From Marisimplicoccus sp965655775 (GTDB lineage Bacteria > Bacteroidota > Bacteroidia > Flavobacteriales > Flavobacteriaceae): 51,631 nucleotides of DNA. The translations under genes and the position numbers were made by a program. This document shows positions 37,030-44,787 of this stretch, piece after piece. A model generated the notes under the pieces. The model did not search any database. It saw nothing but the letters and a program-made list of their open reading frames with translations, and was not told where the DNA came from. The DNA lies in contig CBFHHV010000009.1 of assembly GCA_965655775.1 (NCBI GenBank), positions 1 through 51,631 of the forward strand, written 5' to 3'. Each line of letters opens with the position of its first letter. Position 1 is the stretch's first letter.

Positions 37030-37067
37030 AAGGCCCGATTCATTCGTGAGTCGGGCTTTCGAATTTT
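37030..37067 (+). terminator. Intrinsic terminator after the tandem RNA
   Basis: A 10-pair stem GCCCGATTCA/TGAGTCGGGC (one G-U pair, 37033-37056) with a TTCG loop can extend by AAG/TTT, and is followed by TTTCGAATTTTT. It is by far the most GC-rich hairpin of the region. Confidence 0.85.
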
Positions 37068-37084
37068 TAATACTTTACTAAATC

Positions 37085-37511
37085 ATAAAAAGAAAAAAAT
37101 ATTTTATAATATCATTATCCATAGCAAGCATTGGCTGTTCTTATACAGGAAATGATACAATAATTAATAGTAAAGAGATTAATATAGTTTTATTAGAGGT
37201 TCCATGAGAACCAGTCACCATTTCTGAAGATATGCGATATGCTAATTTTGAACTGGAGGTTCCAGAAATTACAGAGGAAATATATGATAATGCATCAATA
37301 AATGCATATATTAAGAGAACATATGAGGATGACACTCCAGATAGATGGAGTTAACTTCCGCAAGTATTTCTAAATTCTAATTCCAGTACATCAGCATATC
37401 TAAGTTTCGGTGAAGTTTTTATTAGAATCTCTTTTTCAATCTGAAAAATCAGTCGAAGAACTCTATGATCTGTTTGCAGGAAGGACTTTAAAGCTTGTTA
37501 TAGTTAATTGA
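37085..37511 (+). pseudogene. Decayed lipoprotein gene
   Basis: Reading from 37085 gives a lipoprotein signal (KRKKYFIISLSIASIGC, lipobox SIGC) whose start codon is ATA instead of ATG. The frame continues KEINIVLLEVP, is broken by TGA at 37205, continues EPVTISEDMRYANFELEVPE, is broken by TAA at 37352, and needs a frame change near 37440 to read EKSVEELYDLFAGRTLKLVI to TGA at 37509-37511. It resembles a Bacteroidota lipoprotein with a repeated EVP motif. The ATG loss, two stops and one frameshift indicate a pseudogene, unless this is poor assembly sequence. Its end overlaps the pirin gene. Confidence 0.7.
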
Positions 37512-38262
37512 TATTGTGAATCTCTGCATATGTTTTATATGGAGGGATAACCGGAGAAATGATTTCAAAAAATTTACACTTATTTGAAATTAATAACTCA
37601 ACATCTTTTTCATTATCAATTATTATAAAGTCTCCTTGATTTATTTCTTTATTATCTATTTTTAAGTTTCCTGACATTAGGAATAAAGAATGGTATGAAT
37701 CTTTCTCAATTTTATGTATATATCTTTTATCAGTAATATTATATTGAAATATTTGAATACCGTAAGATTCTAGGCCAATTTGGTTTTCTTTATTTGAGAT
37801 TGTCTTGACTTCTACTCCATTAGTTTTTTCATTAGTAAAAAGCTCAGATTTAAAGTCACTATAACTGGGATCTACATAAAGTGATTCAATAATATTTGGA
37901 TCAAACCAAATTTGAAAAATTTCAGAACCCTCTTTTAATTTCTCTGAATGTGAAATACCTTTACCGGCTTTTATAACTTGTACATCACCTTTTTTTAAGG
38001 TAATCCATTTATCAAGAAGCGTGTCATAATGCTCAATTTCACCTTTTAAGACAAAGCTACATATCTCAAAACCCCTATGAGGATGAAGCCCAATAGTGCT
38101 ATCTTCAATAGGTGCCCATGCATGAGCCCAATAAAATAGATTTGAATAAGGTTTTAGTTTACCTCCATCCTGTGGAAATCCAATTGGCTTTTTTTCAAGT
38201 ATTTCACCATTATTAAAATTTCCATTAGCTTGAATATTTTTCTTGTAGATTTGGATTGACAT
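37504..38262 (-). CDS. Pirin-family cupin protein
   Basis: 252 residues. Two cupin barrels; the metal ligands of pirin are conserved as H60 and H62 (GLHPHRGFE), H105 and E107 (GISHSEK). Pirins are iron-binding cupins with reported quercetinase or redox-sensing roles; the role here is unknown. Its last codons overlap the pseudogene remnant on the other strand. Confidence 0.88.
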   Translation of the reverse strand: MSIQIYKKNIQANGNFNNGEILEKKPIGFPQDGGKLKPYSNLFYWAHAWAPIEDSTIGLHPHRGFEICSFVLKGEIEHYDTLLDKWITLKKGDVQVIKAGKGISHSEKLKEGSEIFQIWFDPNIIESLYVDPSYSDFKSELFTNEKTNGVEVKTISNKENQIGLESYGIQIFQYNITDKRYIHKIEKDSYHSLFLMSGNLKIDNKEINQGDFIIIDNEKDVELLISNKCKFFEIISPVIPPYKTYAEIHNIN

Positions 38263-38280
38263 ATTTTTTATAATTACTAA

Positions 38281-38310
38281 AAATAATAAAATAAAATAGT
38301 GGAAACTATT
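38281..38310 (-). terminator. Weak intrinsic terminator after the BamE-like lipoprotein gene
   Basis: Leftward stem AATAGT-TTCC-ACTATT (38310-38295) followed by TTATTTTATTATTTTT, starting 6 bases after the stop of the gene at 38317. Short and AT-rich, so only moderately convincing. Confidence 0.5.
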
Positions 38311-38316
38311 ATGTAA

Positions 38317-38703
38317 CTAATCACTTTTCTTAGTTGGAAATTTAACATTTTGACTCTCCCAATAAATTACTTCTTCTCCTCTAATATGGAACTTAATATA
38401 TTTTGATGAAACCGAAATTCTAAACTGAGGTTCAAATTCATTTTCGATTTTACTAACTTTTGGTTGTACTGTAACAACTGATATTTGAGGATCAAAATAG
38501 TTAACTCTTTCTTTAAAAACACCAAAATCATAGTAATATTCATCATAATCATTTGTTTTTATAATCTGTGTAGGTACACCAAATCTGTCAATAACTAACT
38601 GTTTTGTTGTAAGCATTGACATTGAATCATTATGATTATACAGAATATTTGAACATGAAATAAATAAAGTTGAAAAGAGAATATATTTTAATGGCTTCAG
38701 CAT
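38317..38703 (-). CDS. Small lipoprotein, possibly BamE/SmpA-like
   Basis: 128 residues. Signal peptide with lipobox FISC (Cys17 region, MLKPLKYILFSTLFISCSN). The text LTTKQLVIDRFGVPTQIIKT followed by YDEYYYDFG resembles the BamE/SmpA fold (a helix, then G-x-P, then an aromatic strand). The remainder is strand-rich (QISVVTVQPKVSKIENEF). No firm family assignment; anchored in the outer membrane or facing the periplasm. Confidence 0.65.
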   Translation of the reverse strand: MLKPLKYILFSTLFISCSNILYNHNDSMSMLTTKQLVIDRFGVPTQIIKTNDYDEYYYDFGVFKERVNYFDPQISVVTVQPKVSKIENEFEPQFRISVSSKYIKFHIRGEEVIYWESQNVKFPTKKSD

Positions 38704-38716
38704 AAATTATTTTTTT

Positions 38717-38881
38717 TTACAATATCATAAAACTCTTCTTTTTTAACTGGTAAGTCTTACCATTATAAAAAAGCCTAACCTCTGAAGAATACCATTTTGG
38801 TTTTGTCGTTTTGATAATTGTCTCATCATCATCAATAATTTGCCAATCTTTATAGTTCTTCTCAAAATTAAATCTAATCAT
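38717..38881 (-). CDS. 54-residue hypothetical protein, possibly a truncated remnant
   Basis: ATG at 38879-38881 reads MIRFNFEKNYKDWQIIDDDE, then TIIKTTKPKWYSSEVRLFYN, ending QLKKKSFMIL with TAA at 38717. The composition is protein-like and resembles the N-terminus of longer Bacteroidota proteins I recall with a KTTKPKWYSS motif, so it may be a gene cut short. It sits between the BamE-like gene and msrA in the same direction. Confidence 0.5.
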   Translation of the reverse strand: MIRFNFEKNYKDWQIIDDDETIIKTTKPKWYSSEVRLFYNGKTYQLKKKSFMIL

Positions 38882-38916
38882 TGATCAAAATTTAGTATTT
38901 ACAATTTAATAAATAT

Positions 38917-39576
38917 TTAATGATCATCTTTTATCTTAATATAACTAGAAGCTTTTTGTTTAAATCTATTAAATCTTGGTTTAGAAACATTTTGCACATA
39001 GGGGTTATATGGATTTTTCTTTTCATAATCCTGATGATATTCCTCAGCATAATAGAATTTATCAATTTTTCTTACCTCAGTTATAATATTTTTACCAAAG
39101 ATTGAACTTGTTGAAAGAAAGTTGATGTAATTATTAATTTTCTCTTTTTCTTCTTGATTATTGAAGAAGGCAATTGATCGATACTGTGTTCCATAATCGG
39201 GTCCTTGTCTATTTGGAGTTGTAGGGTTATGTGAATCAAAAAATACTTTCAAAAGCATATCAAATGAGACTTTACTACTATCATAAATAATTTCAATAGC
39301 TTCTGCATGACCAGTTTTACCAGACATAACTTGATAATAATTTGGATTAATCGTTGTACCACCTGCATAACCAGAATAAACTTCTTCAACTCCCTCTAGA
39401 CTTTCATAAATAGTCTCTACGCACCAAAAACATCCTGATGCAAAATATGCCCTACTCATGTTATCAAAATTTTGAAAATCAACTGTATTAACTGGATTGA
39501 TATTATCAATAGGTTTGGAAGAGCCTATATCACATGATAAACAGAATATTAATAATGATAAGAGAATTCTTTTCAT
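38917..39576 (-). CDS. msrA: Peptide methionine sulfoxide reductase MsrA, lipoprotein form
   Basis: 219 residues from ATG at 39574-39576 (MKRILLSLLIFCLSCD, lipobox ending Cys15). The longer open frame upstream has no signal-like N-terminus. The catalytic Cys49 is in ASGCFWCVE, followed by YSGYAGGTTINPNY, GKTGHAEA and RQGPDYGTQYRS. It repairs methionine-S-sulfoxide in envelope proteins. A TATATTTG -7 box lies at 39598-39591, 15 bases upstream of the start. Confidence 0.92.
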   Translation of the reverse strand: MKRILLSLLIFCLSCDIGSSKPIDNINPVNTVDFQNFDNMSRAYFASGCFWCVETIYESLEGVEEVYSGYAGGTTINPNYYQVMSGKTGHAEAIEIIYDSSKVSFDMLLKVFFDSHNPTTPNRQGPDYGTQYRSIAFFNNQEEKEKINNYINFLSTSSIFGKNIITEVRKIDKFYYAEEYHQDYEKKNPYNPYVQNVSKPRFNRFKQKASSYIKIKDDH

Positions 39577-39637
39577 AACAACTATTTTAACAAATATAAG
39601 ATTAACCAATTTGTTGGCTAAGTCCAAAAAGTTAATA

Positions 39638-40459
39638 TTAATTTAAAAATTGAGTGATTTTATCTATGTCTTCCTTGAATGTAAGATCAGGTACATGCTC
39701 ACATAGAGGATAAACAATCATTGAGCTTTTATTATCCCCTATCATGTTCTGTATTGCTGTTGCGATTTCTTTTTCTCCTCTTTTAATATTTACAGGACAA
39801 TCTTTGAAGTATTTGTAGACTTGGTCTCCAATAAAAGAGAATATATTCATACTAACATATCTCTTTGAATAGCTTTTTATTGTATCCATGTCTGGTTTTT
39901 CAATGATACTTTCCAAAAAATTTTTTTTGATTTTTAAAATAGAGAATGATAACAATCTTTCCTCTGAGTACTTTAAACAACTATAATCATATGCAATCAT
40001 GGAGTTATAATTATTCTCATTCAACAATATCTTAATTGCTCGAGAAGAATACAAATTATCAGAATTACATACTATAAATCTTTTTTTCTGTAGTTCCCGG
40101 TGCTGATTCATTAATTGAAGTAAAGCATCGGCTGTACCCATTGGCTTGGATTTGCCATAAAAGTCCTGAAAACCAAACTTTATTTGAATTGATAATTGTT
40201 TCTCTAATTCTTTTAGATACTTCTGAAATTGATCTGAATTATCAGATAAGATAATATAGAAATCTTTTATGCCTGCTTTTAATGAATTTTTAATAATGTA
40301 AAAAATAATTGGTTCATTTCCATCTCCAGCTTGAATAAAACCCTTTACTCTTTGATTAGATTGATTAATTAATTTTTGAGAAATGTTTGATGGAACTGGA
40401 GAATTCCTCATTCTAGATGAGACACCTGCAGCCATTATTACTATTGGTATTTTATTCAT
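39638..40459 (-). CDS. Sugar-phosphate nucleotidyltransferase
   Basis: 273 residues from the ATG at 40457-40459 (MNKIPIVIMAAGVSSRMRNS), which carries the nucleotide-binding AAG-x-S-x-R motif. Next come KPMGTADALLQ (sugar nucleotidyltransferase style), CNSDNLYSS (metal-site Asp) and a late Lys-Pro (IIEKPD). It probably activates a sugar 1-phosphate with an NTP. The start overlaps the stop of the kinase gene (ATGAATAA), so the two are translationally coupled; together they form a kinase-pyrophosphorylase salvage pair. Confidence 0.82.
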   Translation of the reverse strand: MNKIPIVIMAAGVSSRMRNSPVPSNISQKLINQSNQRVKGFIQAGDGNEPIIFYIIKNSLKAGIKDFYIILSDNSDQFQKYLKELEKQLSIQIKFGFQDFYGKSKPMGTADALLQLMNQHRELQKKRFIVCNSDNLYSSRAIKILLNENNYNSMIAYDYSCLKYSEERLLSFSILKIKKNFLESIIEKPDMDTIKSYSKRYVSMNIFSFIGDQVYKYFKDCPVNIKRGEKEIATAIQNMIGDNKSSMIVYPLCEHVPDLTFKEDIDKITQFLN

Positions 40460-41531
40460 AATGGATTGTGGGACCTCCACCTCTTTTTGCAATAAATGCA
40501 TCTTTAACTCCTACTCTTATCAATTCTGATACAATTTTATTTGATGTATCTGCGTCAGTTGATAAACAAACAACTGAACCTCCCCCCCCTGATCCTACAA
40601 TTTTTGAACCAATTGCTCCATTTTCTTTTGATACATCTATCATCTTATCTATCTCAGGTGTAGTAATTTTCAATTCATTCTTTAGATAATTATGATGAGT
40701 GTTCATAAGGTTAGAGATCTCCTTAATGTCTAGCTTTAATTTTGAAAATTCTTTTTTTGCATCTTCAGTAACTCTAAAGTTTCCAACCGCAGCTTTAAAG
40801 TAAGGCTTTAGATCATCATCTAAAATATCCAGGTATGAACTTTTATTAATATTTTCTTTATCATATAAATTGAAACTAGGCACTTTATTCTTAACTATAT
40901 CAATTGATTTTTGAGCATTTTCTTTTAATTTCCTTAATAAACCTTGAGTATCTTTTGGTTTATTTGAAACTCCAATTATTATATCACATAGATTATGATC
41001 AAATGAATTAATTTCATTTGTTCTAGTGTCTAAGAAAATTGTTTTTCCGTTAGCAATTGTGTATTGATCCATTTTACCTCCTGAACCACCAATCTCTAGG
41101 ACCTCTATTTCATATGACAGTTCAGCAATAAGTTCTGATGATATAGATCTATCTGAAAATGAAGTTAATAGAAAGTTTACCCAGGCTACAATTAAAGCAG
41201 ACGAGCTTGAAAGACCTGAATTTATTGGTATTTCACTATTTATTTCTATATCATATCCATGGTTTGGTATACAATTATATTTTTTTAGAACTCTTAATGC
41301 TATTCTCAAAAAATCCTTTTCATCAGATCTTATATCTTGTTTAAGATCAATACTGTCATATATATTTAGATCTTTTTTGAAGATTTTAAATTCTTCCGTA
41401 TTATTTTTATTTGCTTCAATTGTAATTTCCCTATTTATTGTAGTGGCAATTATAGGAAGCCCAAGGTAATCCTGATGATCTCCAAATAGACATACCCTCC
41501 CAGGCGCCTTTGAAATTATTTTATTTAGCAT
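40452..41531 (-). CDS. GHMP-family sugar kinase (galactokinase-like)
   Basis: 359 residues. Motif 1 APGRVCLFGDHQDYLGLPI (9-27), where galactokinases have PGRVNLIGEHTDY; ATP loop INSGLSSSSALIVAW (motif 2); GGSGGKMDQY; and motif 3 KIVGSGGGGSVVCLS. The sugar-recognising part differs from true galactokinase, so the sugar is open; a C1 (anomeric) kinase is the likeliest role given the adjacent nucleotidyltransferase. Its ATG overlaps the last base of the GH109-like gene. Confidence 0.82.
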   Translation of the reverse strand: MLNKIISKAPGRVCLFGDHQDYLGLPIIATTINREITIEANKNNTEEFKIFKKDLNIYDSIDLKQDIRSDEKDFLRIALRVLKKYNCIPNHGYDIEINSEIPINSGLSSSSALIVAWVNFLLTSFSDRSISSELIAELSYEIEVLEIGGSGGKMDQYTIANGKTIFLDTRTNEINSFDHNLCDIIIGVSNKPKDTQGLLRKLKENAQKSIDIVKNKVPSFNLYDKENINKSSYLDILDDDLKPYFKAAVGNFRVTEDAKKEFSKLKLDIKEISNLMNTHHNYLKNELKITTPEIDKMIDVSKENGAIGSKIVGSGGGGSVVCLSTDADTSNKIVSELIRVGVKDAFIAKRGGGPTIHYE

Positions 41532-42913
41532 TAAGGAATGATATCAAAAGTGTTAGTATTTACCCAATTTCCTCTTGTAAAATCTGGAAAATCTTGAGGT
41601 TGGCCATTATTATTTACAGAGTTGGAAGTCAACTCTATCAAAGAGCTCCAGGCACATCCCTCATAAACATTTTGATCAAGAGGTTCTCCATTTCTCAAAC
41701 ACTCAATTATTCTATATACCATAATTCCATCCATACCTCCATGGCCTGAATCTTTAGTAATTTTATTAAGTCTTTTATACATAGGATGATCAAATTTTTC
41801 ATAAAGAGCTTCTATGCCTTTACCTTTGATCCATTCTTTTGAATCTTTAGTGTATCCTTCAAATCCATTATCAAAGGCAGCTCTAGTTGGACCTCCTGCT
41901 AGAATCCCCTTTGTTCCCTGAATTAAGTTTAATCTGGTATAAGGTCTAGGGCTCGTCTCATCCCACTGAACGATAATTGTTCTACCTAAATGTGTTTTGA
42001 TAATAGTGGAATTTATATCACCGTTTTGATAATTTAATTTGTTCCATTTATGATTCTCATTAAAATTTTCACTGGCAAATTTTTCTCTACCTAAAGCTGG
42101 AGATGAGAATGATACTAATGTTTTAAAAGTATCTTCAGATCTAAGAAGATTCATGTATTGAGAAACGGGACCTAAACCATGGGTTGGATATAGATTTCCT
42201 TTTTCCTTTTCATATTGTAAGGTTCTCCATGAGCCTGTTCCTATTTCTTCTTCATACATCTGCCATCTTAAATCATGTATGTAGGCTGCTTCACCGTGGT
42301 ATAATTCACCTAATAATCCTTTCCTACATATATTTAAAAACATCAATTCCTCCCTGCCATAGTTGACATTTTCCATCATCATACAATGTTTTTGATATTT
42401 TTCAGATGTATTCACAATCTCCCAAAGATCTTTAATTGTAGTTGCTAAGGGAACCTCAACAAATGCATGCATATTATTTTTCATAGATTCAATGGCCATA
42501 ATCCCATGAGTATCCCAATCAGTTGATATTAAAACAATATCTGCATCAGTTTCTTTTAACATCATTCTCCATTTATCTTTATTACCAGAGTATGTTTTAG
42601 GGTTAATGTGTGAATTGAAAGTTTTTAGATTATCAATTATAGATAAACTCTTTGAAATATTAGTTTCATGAAGATCACTTATTGCAACTATTTGAGTATT
42701 TGGAAAGGAACCAAATCTCTTAATATGTCCTTGCCCTCTATAGCCAACACCAATTAATGCTATTTTAATTTTATCAAGCTTTGGCGCTGCAAAGTTTCCC
42801 ATATATTTTTGATCAGATGATTTTGGTTTATTAGAGAATAGATTTGAAGAAGATGCAAATGCTGCTGAAAGTGAAGTTGTTTTAATAAATCTCCTTCTAT
42901 CAAAGTTTTTCAT
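41531..42913 (-). CDS. GH109-like Gfo/Idh/MocA family protein with Tat signal
   Basis: 460 residues. Twin-arginine signal FDRRRFIKTTSLSAAFASSS, then the NAD Rossmann motif IALIGVGYRGQGH (about 51-63), EVPLATT (Lys of the usual EKP replaced) and the GH109 hallmark YPTHGLGPVSQYMN near 245. GH109 enzymes are NAD-dependent alpha-N-acetylgalactosaminidases; many homologues are untested. Exported by Tat as a folded protein with cofactor. First gene of the trio with the kinase and nucleotidyltransferase. Confidence 0.82.
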   Translation of the reverse strand: MKNFDRRRFIKTTSLSAAFASSSNLFSNKPKSSDQKYMGNFAAPKLDKIKIALIGVGYRGQGHIKRFGSFPNTQIVAISDLHETNISKSLSIIDNLKTFNSHINPKTYSGNKDKWRMMLKETDADIVLISTDWDTHGIMAIESMKNNMHAFVEVPLATTIKDLWEIVNTSEKYQKHCMMMENVNYGREELMFLNICRKGLLGELYHGEAAYIHDLRWQMYEEEIGTGSWRTLQYEKEKGNLYPTHGLGPVSQYMNLLRSEDTFKTLVSFSSPALGREKFASENFNENHKWNKLNYQNGDINSTIIKTHLGRTIIVQWDETSPRPYTRLNLIQGTKGILAGGPTRAAFDNGFEGYTKDSKEWIKGKGIEALYEKFDHPMYKRLNKITKDSGHGGMDGIMVYRIIECLRNGEPLDQNVYEGCAWSSLIELTSNSVNNNGQPQDFPDFTRGNWVNTNTFDIIP

Positions 42914-42984
42914 ATATCATAATTAAACTATTAATTTACATGATTTTTTTATCTTTAAAGTATAACGGGTTTTATAAAACAATT

Positions 42985-43935
42985 ATGATCACTGATAATA
43001 ATCACAAAGAGATCCCAGGGAATCCATCAACAGCTAAAAGCAGTATACAAAAGTTAAGAAGTTCTGCATCTGCTGATACTTTAAGGGTTTTAACTATAGA
43101 TCAATGGAATTTTTGGATTGAGAATGGTTATATAGTTATCAAGAATGCAATTTCAAGAGAACAAGCAATGAAAACTGCCGAATTTATTTGGGAATTTGAT
43201 GATAAAGATCCTAATGACCCTTCAACATGGTATGCTGAAGCAAGAGCTGAAATGGAGATGAAAGAATTAGCAGGTACTGGAATGGTGGAGGTATATAATA
43301 ATCAATTCTTATGGAACAATAGACAAACACAAAGGGTTTACGACTCTTTTGTAGATATATGGGGAACAGAAAAGCTCTGGACTACAATCGATAGAGCTAA
43401 TTTAAATTTTCCTATTAGACCTGGTTTCGAGTATAAGGGTTTCATTCACTGGGACTATGACCCTGATACAAAACCCCAAAATGTACAAGGAGTCTTGGCT
43501 TTAGCTGATCAGACTGATCATGAAATGGGAGGGTTCCAATGTATTCCATGGCTCTACAAGAATTATGATACTTGGAGATTATCTCAACCCGAAGATAGAA
43601 ATAAATTCCAACCTGATATTTCTGGTCTAGAGGACAAAATAGTCAAGGTTTCACTTGAAGCTGGAGATCTCCTAATTTTTAACAGTACTCAACCACATGG
43701 TATCAGGCCTAATAATTCAAAAGATAAAGTAAGAATTGCCCAATATATATCAATGATGCCAGCTCAGCAAGATGATACTGATTTAGTAAATTGGAGAATT
43801 AATTCATGGAAAAATAGAATAGCACCTGAAGGATATGCTTTCCCTGGGGATCCAAGAAATTGGGAACAAGAAAAGTATGGAACAGCAAAGCTTTCAAAAC
43901 TTGGTGAGAAAATTTTAGGTCTAGAGAAGTGGTAG
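42985..43935 (+). CDS. Phytanoyl-CoA dioxygenase (PhyH) family protein
   Basis: 316 residues from ATG 42985 (MITDNNHKEIPGNPSTAKSS). An upstream ATG at 42940 would add 15 residues that read like intergenic sequence. The Fe(II) triad is visible: His and Asp in FIHWDYDPD and the distal His in STQPHGIRPN, with the 2-oxoglutarate Arg in KVRIAQY. A non-heme iron, 2-oxoglutarate-dependent hydroxylase of unknown substrate. Divergent from the GH109-like gene, 19 bases before the SDR gene. Confidence 0.87.
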   Translation: MITDNNHKEIPGNPSTAKSSIQKLRSSASADTLRVLTIDQWNFWIENGYIVIKNAISREQAMKTAEFIWEFDDKDPNDPSTWYAEARAEMEMKELAGTGMVEVYNNQFLWNNRQTQRVYDSFVDIWGTEKLWTTIDRANLNFPIRPGFEYKGFIHWDYDPDTKPQNVQGVLALADQTDHEMGGFQCIPWLYKNYDTWRLSQPEDRNKFQPDISGLEDKIVKVSLEAGDLLIFNSTQPHGIRPNNSKDKVRIAQYISMMPAQQDDTDLVNWRINSWKNRIAPEGYAFPGDPRNWEQEKYGTAKLSKLGEKILGLEKW

Positions 43936-43954
43936 ACTCAATCAATAATTCAAA

Positions 43955-44740
43955 ATGGATTTACATTTAAAAGGTAAAAAGGTTTTTATATCTGGATCTA
44001 CCAGAGGAATTGGTTTCGAGACAGCAAGACTCTTCTTAGAAGAGGGAGCTACAGTGATAATAAATGGGAGAACTAAGAAAAGTGTTGAAGCTGCATTAAG
44101 TTCACTAAATAGTGATAATGTATCAGGACTAGTAGCTGACTTTTTAAAGGACTCTCAAGTAGAAACTTTAATTGACCAAATCCCCGATGATATTGATATA
44201 CTGGTAAACAATGTTGGTATTTTTAGAGGTAAAGAATTCAAAGACGAGAATGTTGATGACTGGAATGATCACTTCAAAGTAAATCTAATGAGTGGTGTCC
44301 AACTGTCTAAACATTTTTTACCAGAGATGATAAAGAGGAATTGGGGGAGAATCATTTTTATTTCTTCTGAATGTGCTACTCTTGTTCCAATTGACCTTCT
44401 CAGCTATAGTGTTTCTAAAGCTTCAATCAACGTATTTTCAAGTGGTTTAGCTAAGCTCACGAAAGGAACCAATGTAACTATAAATACAGTTATTCCAGGC
44501 TCCACACTCTCTGAAGGTTCAATTAAATTTCTTGAGGAAACTGCTAAAAGAGAAAATAAGACTGTAGAAGAAGTAGAGAAAAACTTTTTTAAAGATGTTA
44601 GGAGCTCATCACTATTAGGAAGATTTGCTAGAGTCGAGGAGGTCGCGTCAACAATTGTCTACTTATGCAGCAAGGCCGCATCTGCTACAAATGGAGCTTC
44701 TGTAAGAGTTGATGGAGGTAGTATGGGGTCTATTATATAA
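43955..44740 (+). CDS. Short-chain dehydrogenase/reductase
   Basis: 261 residues. Cofactor motif ISGSTRGIGFETA (TG-x3-G-x-G variant, 12-24), NNVGIFRG, catalytic Ser and Y-x3-K in ISSECA and YSVSKASINVF, and the C-terminal GASVRVDGGS. A classical NAD(P)-dependent oxidoreductase. Follows PhyH by 19 bases, so the two probably act on the same compound. Confidence 0.9.
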   Translation: MDLHLKGKKVFISGSTRGIGFETARLFLEEGATVIINGRTKKSVEAALSSLNSDNVSGLVADFLKDSQVETLIDQIPDDIDILVNNVGIFRGKEFKDENVDDWNDHFKVNLMSGVQLSKHFLPEMIKRNWGRIIFISSECATLVPIDLLSYSVSKASINVFSSGLAKLTKGTNVTINTVIPGSTLSEGSIKFLEETAKRENKTVEEVEKNFFKDVRSSSLLGRFARVEEVASTIVYLCSKAASATNGASVRVDGGSMGSII

Positions 44741-44742
44741 AA

Positions 44743-44770
44743 AAACCCACTAAAAATAGTGGGTTTAATT
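44743..44770. terminator. Bidirectional intrinsic terminator
   Basis: Perfect 10-pair stem AAACCCACTA/TAGTGGGTTT (44743-44752 and 44757-44766) with an AAAA loop, directly after the SDR stop and 18 bases beyond the end of the convergent lipoprotein gene. T-runs follow on both strands. Confidence 0.85.
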
Positions 44771-44787
44771 TAGTTTAATCTAAACTT

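Larger units (their letters stand above)
36760..37067 (+). ncRNA. Structured RNA of two tandem related units, with promoter and terminator
   Basis: No good ORF exists between the promoter at 36724 and the terminator ending at 37067. Two units about 134 bases apart share AAGCGGAA (36763 and 36898) and a 26-base core differing at 4 sites (36796-36821 and 36930-36955), containing CAGAGATATARCTT. Each unit shows a 5' hairpin (GCGGA/TCCGC; GTGC/GCAC), a mini GNRA hairpin in the core (GT-GAAA-AC; GC-GTAA-GC), and then a stem enclosing two hairpins (CTTTAAACAC/GTGTTTAAAG around CAGT/ACTG and TTGG/CCAA in unit 1; CTTAAA-GCAA-TTTAAG as one inner hairpin in unit 2). It could be a free small RNA, or a tandem riboswitch-like leader of the decayed gene at 37085. 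Confidence 0.65.

Noticed and set aside
36760..37067. Tandem RNA as RNase P RNA, tmRNA, SRP RNA or glycine riboswitch
   Set aside because: None of the signature sequences (GAGGAAAGTCC, tmRNA tRNA-like ends, GGAA-loop SRP apex, glycine core) is present.
37205..37207. In-frame TGA in the lipoprotein remnant as a possible selenocysteine codon
   Set aside because: The same frame also has a lost ATG, a TAA and a frameshift; no SECIS-like hairpin after the TGA.
42940..42984. Extended N-terminus of the PhyH protein
   Set aside because: The 15 extra residues are AT-rich intergenic-like sequence; the ATG at 42985 gives the normal start.
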